From NCBI GenBank assembly GCA_004151065.3, contig NWUY0300098758.1:1-14117 (forward strand): DNA of 14,117 bases. The letters are read 5' to 3'. A program made the position numbers and the translations under genes. The DNA comes from Larix sibirica (lineage: Eukaryota; Streptophyta; Pinopsida; Pinales; Pinaceae). Position 1 is the first letter of the stretch. Each line of letters begins with the position of its first letter. This document shows positions 8,401-14,117 of the stretch, in pieces. Under the pieces are notes generated by a model. The model had not been told where the DNA came from. It ran no database searches and saw nothing but the letters and a program-made list of their open reading frames with translations.

Positions 8401-8846
8401 AAAACCTCGTGCTCCACCCCAACCATCTGTCCAATGACAGAAAACAAGAGCAACAGACAGTCAATCATAGTCAGTTCAACTATATCCAAAGGATAAAGAC
8501 CCTAGTGACAAACAATAACCCCACACCCCAAGAAATAGTATCAAAACACTGCCAAGCACCACCCAAATCCCAGGGAATACAATCCTCCAACCTCAGTGAG
8601 GATAACCAACCATAATCCCACCCACCAACACTTCGAGACCCCTATCAGCCAACAAGAAGACCCTTAAAACCCGCAGTGTAACCTCCATCACTTCGCAGGT
8701 ATGTCCTCCAACATCCACAACCGAAAGGAGAGTTAGCCAAAAGTTGGCAGAGCGTATTCAAACCATCAACTCCCATCAATGTACAGATAGTTTGCATCAC
8801 CCTCCATGGTTGCCTCCCTTCCATGTCTAGCGATGTTGATCCTCCC
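8401..8846 (-). other. LINE 5' untranslated region
   Basis: This is sequence between the 5' end of the element and recognisable ORF1. It starts GGGGAGGATC on the minus strand. It may include the first ORF1 codons (an ATG near 8489 or 8421 in another frame) and an internal promoter, as LINE 5' ends do, but I see no motif that proves either. Confidence 0.6.
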
Positions 8847-8864
8847 CAAAGTATGAGAATATGT
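8847..8864. repeat. LINE target-site duplication, copy at the 5' end
   Basis: An exact 18-bp match to 2534-2551. It marks the start of the LINE on the minus strand, and its outer flank (GCTCTCATTC) is pre-insertion host sequence. Confidence 0.95.
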
Positions 8865-9029
8865 GCTCTCATTCTCCGAGCATATGGGAGTCACCCTCAC
8901 TCATCATTTACCAACAATCATAAAAGTCCCATCGCTCAAAACAATTGAACATAAGTTGACTCTTAATAGGAAAAAAACAATCTTTTCATGGTTTAACTGC
9001 CCTACAACGCATTAACAAGAGTCTTATTT

Positions 9030-9430
9030 CAACGGAAAATAATGCCCTTCAAACGTGCTCATATAAATAAATAAACGACAATCGAAAGAAAAGCAACGCC
9101 CTCTAAGAAACAATCAATCGAAGGGAGGGTAGACGCTCTATCTCTTAGCCCCAATAGAAAGGTAAATAAATATAACATATTACGGCAACAACTTGCAACC
9201 AATTACAAAAAGGGTTGAAGTTGTGCCCTTCTCATCAAACAATAGTATTATATATATAAATGTAAACACAAAGTGAAAGGTCACGCCATTCTCACCCATT
9301 AATAATTAAACAATAAAATTCCAAACCAAAAAGGAGTGAAGAGTGTGCCCCTTCAAGAAGACCGTTCTCTCATGAATTGCAAAGGAATGGAAGTGCAACA
9401 TTATGAAACTATGCCCCCTTTCACCCATGA
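9030..9430. repeat. Degenerate repeat of a GCCC-TTCTCA motif, about 60 bp apart
   Basis: A block of the form purine-rich, then GTGCCCTTCTCA-like, recurs with its GCC at 9044, 9098, 9226, 9286, 9348 and 9414, and a weaker copy near 9135. The last four copies are 60-66 bp apart. AT-rich filler between them is not conserved. This looks like an old minisatellite inside the LTR. It was judged by eye and needs a tandem-repeat program. Confidence 0.4.
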
Positions 9431-10703
9431 CTTTGGATAGTTACCCAATATAAGTGTCAACTTTAAGAATTATTTTACTTCACCGAACATATCAATAATT
9501 AATTCGTTCCCAAAAACATGGGTACTACAATGAATTGCATTTTTTTTAATACCCAGACAAGTATCTAATAATCTGGATAGTGGTAGTATCCTTCCTTCAA
9601 ACACATGCATATCTGAATTTCAAATGGTATTACCCCCAAAAAATAATCAAATGCATTCATATTTTATATTTTGACACAAAATCTTCTTGGATTTTGTAGA
9701 TTCCAAGCATTTCCTTTCAATTATATTAAACTAACATAACTTTAATAAATGGGTCTAAATACTTACAAGCATCATATCATTAACACAATTTGTAATTTAA
9801 AATTTTGTGGCATTCTATAGCCATACCAACTTAACGTTGGATTCCAGTTTCACAAATTTTTCTACATAACGGTATTCTATTTTCTTAAAGAAGGTAAATT
9901 CCCATAATTTCATTTCTAAATTATTATAAATACATCCATTTGTACAAACACATAACCTGCATGGTCAATTCAAATTTCATAACGGAATTTAATCAGGAAA
10001 ACAATTGAACTCAAACCATAATTAAATTTTCATGAGTTTCCAAGGAACATTAAGGCTGTAATAGAATTCTTCAGTGGAATACTTACATGCAACTATCTAG
10101 AATGGTGCAACTAGTTACATAAGAGGCATGATCCTCCTAGCCATAGTCACAATGAGATCTAATTTTCTCAATCCAACTACCACCCCCAAGGTGGAACTAA
10201 GAAATTTACCAAGAGCACTCAATATTTCAGCAAAAATTAGTTGGGCTCTCACCCATTACCATGCTAACAAAATATTTTCAAGGAATAAACGTGAACATGG
10301 AAACATCCAGTTCAATATTAAACATTTCAGTCCTTCTCTTAGCATCAATTCATCAAGCACCGCCATGGATCAACCCATCCACGGGAACCATGACATCAAT
10401 GCCATAATTTTTGCTAAGGTAGTCCAACAACATCCACCGTTTCTTTGGTCACTGCTTCATAGGCCAGATCACCTAAGCTCTACCAACAATGAGCAGAATG
10501 ATGTGGTTTAGCAAATCCAGTTTTAATGGTCTTCTTTGTAGCTTGTACCATCCCAATTTTTTCTCAAAGCTTGATTTTCAAAATTTGTATGGTAACAACT
10601 CCAGTGGTGGAACAAACTTCCTCCAACAAAACTTACTTTTGTTTGCATGAAAACTAATATCCGCATGGGATATCACCCAAGAGACCACCACTTTGGTATT
10701 TTT

Positions 10704-10754
10704 AATTCCTCACTTAAGTACGTACTTAGGACATTAAGTAGGGACTAAGGAATT
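10704..10754. repeat. Palindrome in the putative LTR
   Basis: TAAGTACGTACTTA at 10715-10728 is a perfect 14-bp palindrome. Outer arms AATTCCT (10704-10710) and AGGAATT (10748-10754) bracket it, so the region can fold in two ways. It may be a protein-binding site or a small MITE relic. No target duplication was found. Confidence 0.5.
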
Positions 10755-11046
10755 TAAAACATGGTTTAAAACTTAAGTTATCAAAAAGTAAATTTTTTTA
10801 TTTTTAATTGAGTCAGGCTCATATGACTTACCCCGTGGAACTTCCTCACAACCCCTTACTCTCACCGGTGAATAAATTGGTTCCACATACTCTTTTAACA
10901 TACCTCCTCATATGCATCCAGCTATATATTTTATTAGTAAACATAATTGTTCATGTACATGTCACATAATCCGTCCATCGGGCCATTTAGCTTAGAGTTT
11001 ACAACATATACAAACAAAATTTCGGGGATTGAAACTGGGGATTACA

Positions 11047-11060
11047 TTCCCCTCCCTCTT
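11047..11060 (-). other. Polypurine tract of the right-hand gypsy element
   Basis: The minus strand reads AAGAGGGAGGGGAA, 14 purines, directly followed by TGTAAT. The tract primes plus-strand DNA synthesis during reverse transcription and marks the start of the 3' LTR. It lies about 60 bp beyond the last recognisable codons of the chromodomain-like tail. Confidence 0.75.
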
Positions 11061-11114
11061 AGATTAACTCCATCCTTGGTGTTTATGTGTAATCAAAAGT
11101 TCAAAAAAAAACTT

Positions 11115-11349
11115 CATATTTACGGAATTTTCAAAACAAATACGGGTATTCCGCCTACATTACTTCTTCAGGCTCCCATGCAGCCTCTTCGGGACTGTAG
11201 TGAGTCCATTGGACCTTTACATGTGTGATGGCCCTATTCCTGAGTCTTTTGGTGCTTCGATCCAAAATGCCCATTGGATGAACCTGAACCTCTCCCTCGG
11301 GTTCTACCTGTATCAAGGACCAATCAAGTATGAGAGTAGGATCATGCAC
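11115..11349 (-). other. Chromodomain-like tail of the integrase
   Basis: The tail reads VHPMGILDRSTKRLRNRAIT and then VKVQWTHYSPEEAAWEPEEVM, followed after a TAG (11157-11155) by AEYPYLF. The order of a basic strand, VKVQW and a Glu-rich helix with AxWE is that of chromodomains of plant chromoviruses, which steer insertion toward certain chromatin marks. Some aromatic-cage positions are not obvious, so binding of methylated histones is not claimed. Confidence 0.8.
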
Positions 11350-11370
11350 ATACTATTTTAATAACAAAAC

Positions 11371-11562
11371 CTAAAATACATTATGTGCTTTAATATTTGG
11401 TGGTAGGGTCAGCTCATAAGCTACTGGTCCCACTTTGCTCAAGACCTCAAACGGTCCACAAAATATGGTTTCCAAATTTTTGTAGATGCGTAGATTTATT
11501 GAACTCTTCTTCCCCTTGACTTTCAAGAACACTTTGTCACCAATGTAAAATTCTTTGAACAC
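11371..11562 (-). other. Integrase C-terminal GPY/F module
   Basis: The stretch reads GDKVFLKVKGKK, then CGPFEVLSKVGPVAYELTLP, which carries the GPF motif that names this integrase C-terminal, DNA-binding subdomain. A one-base shift near 11580 separates it from the core. The frame then continues through stops into the chromodomain-like tail. Confidence 0.88.
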
Positions 11563-11579
11563 CCTCTGCCAGTAAAACT

Positions 11580-12235
11580 CTTTTGTTTGTCCTGTACCAC
11601 TTTCAGATTATGCTTAATATTAGCCACCTGTTCTTCCATGTCTTGAAGCATTTATGTCCCAACAATTAATATTTCTACCGATTTGTCCCAATTTACTGGT
11701 ACATTGCAATCTCTACCATACAATGTTGCAAAGGGACTCATCTTTAAATATTCATGATAACCATTGTTGTAGGAAAAATCTACCAAGTACAGGTAATCTT
11801 CCCACTTGGTGGGCTTGTCCATCACATACATTATCAACATGTGTTCAATAAATTGGTTCACCCTCTCATTTTTACCTTCTGTTTGCGGATGGTAAGTTGT
11901 ACTAATATTTAACTTTGTACCAAATTCTTTGAACAAACCTCTCTATAAGTTTGAATTAAACTTGGGATCCCGATCATAAACTATTGCTTTGGGAATCCCA
12001 TGCAACCTGGAAATCTCTTTCATGTATATTTTTGCAATCTTTGTAGCTTTGAAAGTTGATTGAACATGTATGAAGTAAGTTGATTTTGTTAGTTTATCGA
12101 CAACAACCGTGATGGAATTATGCTGCTTTGTTGTCTTGGGTAATTTCATAATAAAATATATGGTAACTACATCCCATTTCCATTCCAGAATTGGTAATGG
12201 ATGTAATAATCCCGCAGGATGCTTGTGCTTTTATT
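11580..12235 (-). other. Integrase catalytic core (right-hand gypsy)
   Basis: From KHPAGLLHPLPILEWKWD onward the frame is open to a TAG at 11945-11943, then continues in the same frame to 11652. The first catalytic Asp position is Tyr (TAT at 12158-12156, in TIYFI). The second Asp (GAT 11975-11973, in VYDRDPKF) and the Glu (GAG 11867-11865, in NERVNQ) remain, exactly 36 codons apart, fitting D-x35-E. HPQTEG, KWEDYLYLVDFSYNN and SPFATLYGR are further family blocks. Core integrase cuts target DNA and joins the element ends to it; this one lacks a catalytic acid. Confidence 0.9.
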
Positions 12236-12243
12236 TCTCTCTC

Positions 12244-12365
12244 GAATTCTAAGCATTGTGCAATGAGCTTGGCCACTTACTTCTTCATGCGTGGCCTGTA
12301 ATACTCTTTCTTAATTGTTGTCAAAGTTTTTGGTACCTAGGATGACCTGCATAAGGCACATTATG
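12244..12365 (-). other. Integrase HHCC zinc finger, last Cys lost
   Basis: His codons lie at 12365-12363 and 12344-12342 (H-x6-H), and the first Cys codon at 12255-12253. The last Cys position is Phe (TTC at 12246-12244, in CLEF). The distance from the second His to the Cys is 89 nt instead of the 90 needed for x29, so one base has been lost, which agrees with the frame change seen after GHPRYQK. Confidence 0.85.
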
Positions 12366-12519
12366 CATTTCTTGCAATATCATTTTCTTTAAATATTCTT
12401 CACTTAGTATATAAATTATGCCATTAAACTAGAGAGTTCCATCTTCAACTAATACATATTTGACAAATTTTAATGGCTTGTTACCTGCTTGCAACAATGC
12501 CACAACCTGCAAGTAATTA

Positions 12520-12970
12520 TTATGTGCTTTTAATGCTTTGCAACCTAATTTTTAAATCAGATTTCCAATTGCTAACAGTTGAAATATGCATTATCTGATT
12601 TCTTTTGCTGAGTGCATCTATCACTTGATTCTCTTTTCCTTTTATGTACTTGATATCAAAATTGAATTCACTCGGGAATTCAATCCATTTGGCCTGTCTA
12701 GAATTCAAATAAGGCTGCTCAAACAAGTATTTTAGGTCGTTTCTTTAACTCAAACTTGTTCCTCCTGAGATAATGCCTCCACATCCGAAGTGCATGAACT
12801 ATGCTAGATAACTCTAGATCATGAGTAGCATAGTTATTTTCATGCTCCTTTCATGATTCATAATAAATTACATGCCCGTCTTGCATCAAAACTCCATCAA
12901 ATCCTTATAGAGATGCATATCTACATACCACATACTTCCTCTATAAGGATGTAATCAGATTTGCAATCTG
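12520..12970 (-). other. Gypsy RNase H, with active-site loss and internal deletion
   Basis: After GYYQRFKEALSQIANLITSL and a stop, only about three codons separate the RT connection from the RNase H start. Gypsy proteins normally have some 30 to 35 residues here, so about 100 bp appear deleted. The first RNase H catalytic Asp is Tyr (TAT at 12919-12917, in CRYASL). Beyond it the domain is clear: [46 protein letters not shown], then after a frameshift [16 protein letters not shown] and YIKGKENQVIDALSKR. The Glu of DLEL and the final Asp of DALS remain. Confidence 0.85.
12901..12950. repeat. 12-bp perfect inverted repeat inside RNase H
   Basis: ATCCTTATAGAG (12901-12912) and CTCTATAAGGAT (12939-12950) are exact inverted copies 26 bp apart. 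They lie at the junction where the RT connection seems to be deleted and flank the altered catalytic codon. The arms include codons shared by the two flanks and each contains an in-frame stop, which does not look like protein-coding constraint. Confidence 0.8.
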
Positions 12971-13019
12971 AGATAAAGCTTCTTTGAACCTTTGGTAATA
13001 ACCTGCCATCCCCATAAAT

Positions 13020-13740
13020 GATCTTACTTACTTCCGTTACTTTTCTCGGGGTAGGCCATTCCTGTATGGATTTTATTTTTGTTGGGTCCATTTCTACTCC
13101 CTCTTTTGAGATAATGTGACCCAAATGCAACAATTGTTTTTGGAAAAATGAGCATTTTCTAAGCTTGGCATAAAGATGGTTTTCTCTTAGGATCTGCAAA
13201 GTAATTCGAAGATGCTCTTCATGATCTTCTTTAGATTTGGAATATACTAAATATCCTCCACAAACACTATAATGAACTTGTCCAGGAAATATTTAAACGC
13301 ACCATTCATCAGGTACATGAATGTGGTTGGGGCATTTGTTCGTCCAAAAGGAAGGATTGTATTGTCATAGTGCCCATACCTGGTTCCAAAAGCTGTCTTG
13401 TTGATGTCTTTGTCTATTATGAGCACCTGGTGATACCCAGATCTCAAATCAATCTTAGAGAATACTTTTCCCCCTCTCAACTAATCAAAGAGGTCATCAA
13501 TTCTTGGTAATGGGTACTTGTTCTTGATTGCAGCTTTATTCAGCTTCTTGTAATTCACACATAGTCATAGTGTGCCATGTTTCTTTCTTACAAACAAAGC
13601 TAGAGCTCCCCATGGTGACGCACTGGGTCATATATAACCTTTCTTTAATAACTCTTCCAGTTGCATTTGCAACTATTTCAGTTGTGGGGTGCTCATTCTA
13701 TAAGAAGTCTTTGATGTTGGTACAGCTCAAGGAACCAAAT
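13020..13740 (-). other. Gypsy reverse transcriptase, YxDD box altered
   Basis: In one frame, interrupted by stops, the segment shows [58 protein letters not shown] (first catalytic Asp present) and [16 protein letters not shown]. The catalytic box reads FVED: the first Asp codon of the pair is GAG at 13258-13256, while the second (GAT 13255-13253) is kept. A one-base deletion follows at once, giving TAG at 13249-13247. The frame then resumes as [14 protein letters not shown] and the thumb and connection HLGHIISKEGVEMDPTKI. Confidence 0.9.
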
Positions 13741-13984
13741 CAATTGTAAATTCAATGTCCCACCTTGGAGGCAATCCGAGCACATATTGGAACACATCCT
13801 CATGTTTTTTCAACACCGGGTATTCATTTATGCTTTGTTCCTTTCTAGCTGCTATTTCATCAAAATGAATAAAATACAACCGGTGCCATTTCCTAAAACA
13901 TTTCTTCATCTGAATGGATGAAATTTTCCTTATAGAAATTGATCTCGGAATGCCTTTTTTCTAAACTATATTCTTATCCTCATC

Positions 13985-14117
13985 CATGCAAGTAATAATT
14001 TTATTATGGTTGTCCAAAATGGAAAAATGCTTTTCCATCCAATCCATTCTTATCAACACATCATAAGAGTCGAGAGGAATGATATTCAAATAAGTTATGG
14101 TTTGACACTGTAACATC
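13985..14117 (-). other. Aspartic protease, C-terminal part
   Basis: The reading frame from 14116 gives LNIIPLDSYDVLIRMDWMEK and then an ITCMDED segment. This matches the end of the retropepsin-like domain of plant gypsy elements, in which a conserved (L/I)G(M/R)DW-type block follows the flap. The catalytic Asp-Ser/Thr-Gly lies beyond the window. The protease would cut the polyprotein into enzymes. Confidence 0.7.

Larger units (their letters stand above)
2551..8846 (-). mobile_element. Full-length plant L1-type LINE (non-LTR retrotransposon), decayed
   Basis: An element of about 6.3 kb on the minus strand, with the order 5' UTR, ORF1 (DUF4283-like plus zinc knuckle), ORF2 (endonuclease, RT, zinc-binding domain, RNase H), 3' UTR and poly(A). 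Both ends are fixed by the perfect target duplication and the tail, so it is not 5'-truncated, unlike most LINE copies. Such elements move by target-primed reverse transcription: ORF2 nicks the target and primes cDNA synthesis from the nick. The 5' end reads GGGGAGGATC on the minus strand. It sits in what appears to be a gypsy LTR and so is younger than that LTR. Several stops and frameshifts make it non-autonomous. Confidence 0.95.
8864..11046 (-). mobile_element. Putative 5' part of the long gypsy LTR (U3 side)
   Basis: On the minus strand the block starts TGTAATCCCC immediately after a 14-base purine run, which is how a 3' LTR begins. From there to the LINE it is AT-rich, and no frame resembles a protein. 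It includes a palindromic segment at 10704-10754 and a loose 60-bp periodicity at 9030-9430. The LTR start is well supported by the polypurine tract and by the chromodomain-like tail ending just upstream. That the whole 2.2 kb is LTR is inferred from the continuation at 1662-2550. Confidence 0.55.
11115..14117 (-). pseudogene. Ty3/gypsy chromovirus-like pol: PR end, RT, RNase H, integrase, chromodomain
   Basis: This is the 3 kb 3' part of a gypsy polyprotein running off the right edge. The order is protease C-terminus, RT, RNase H, integrase, GPY/F and chromodomain-like tail. PR-RT-RNase H before integrase defines Ty3/gypsy; the C-terminal chromodomain suggests a plant chromovirus, possibly Tekay/Del-like, though that lineage call is tentative. 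Frame 1 runs from 14116 to 13247 with several stops, then shifts occur near 13248, 13025, 12725, within the zinc finger, and near 11580. Stops such as TGA for CGA and TAG for CAG suggest old C-to-T decay. It is on the opposite strand to the left gypsy remnant and does not resemble it closely in the shared integrase part, so they are different families. Confidence 0.93.

Noticed and set aside
10128-10511. A 127-codon open frame on the plus strand
   Set aside because: It resembles no known domain, is antisense to the inferred LTR, has no codon pattern suggesting a gene, and sits in low-complexity AT-rich DNA. I treat it as chance.
1-14117. A new defence system, gene cluster or host gene
   Set aside because: All coding similarity is explained by two gypsy elements and one LINE; the remainder is non-coding repeat DNA.
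11115-14117. Endogenous pararetrovirus or envelope-bearing retrovirus
   Set aside because: The order RT, RNase H, integrase, chromodomain followed by a polypurine tract and LTR start is that of a Ty3/gypsy retrotransposon, and no envelope or movement-protein frame is present.

Overview
The window looks like intergenic repeat DNA from a large plant genome. The evidence is two Ty3/gypsy pol remnants with plant-type signatures, a plant L1-type LINE with a DUF4283-type ORF1 and an RNase H at the end of ORF2, plant telo-box motifs, and AT-rich flanks. I see no host gene, tRNA or rRNA, and no reading frame that belongs to anything but a transposable element. Every coding region is broken by stops or frameshifts. 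The species cannot be named from the sequence.

Layout. Bases 1-1023 (+) hold the RNase H tail and integrase of one Ty3/gypsy element. Bases 1024-1382 are a non-coding stretch that may be its LTR or UTR, followed by a three-unit tandem array of small hairpins (1383-1560). Bases 2551-8846 are a complete minus-strand LINE of about 6.3 kb. It has a poly(A) tail at the low-coordinate end and is bracketed by a perfect 18-bp target-site duplication (2534-2551 and 8847-8864). It carries ORF1 (DUF4283-like domain, zinc knuckle), then ORF2 (endonuclease, reverse transcriptase, zinc-binding domain, RNase H). The two ORFs meet at an overlapping TAATG. Bases 11115-14117 (-) are a second, unrelated gypsy pol: protease end, RT, RNase H, integrase and a chromodomain-like tail. 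It is followed on its own strand by a polypurine tract (11047-11060) and a TGTAAT LTR start at 11046.

If the LINE is removed, the DNA on its two sides (8864-11046 and 1662-2550) joins into one AT-rich block of about 3.07 kb. The block begins with TG next to the polypurine tract and ends with CA one base before a sequence resembling a tRNA-iMet primer-binding site (1646-1660). I read this block as the very long LTR of the right-hand gypsy element, with the LINE nested in it. The LTR start and the LINE boundaries are well supported; the far LTR end is an inference.

The parts do not work together as a pathway; this is a layered insertion history. I found no new functional system. The observations most worth checking are the hairpin tandem array, the TAATG coupling in the LINE, the pol-LTR-PBS order suggesting a tandem LTR arrangement, and a 12-bp inverted repeat at an apparent internal deletion in the right-hand RNase H.
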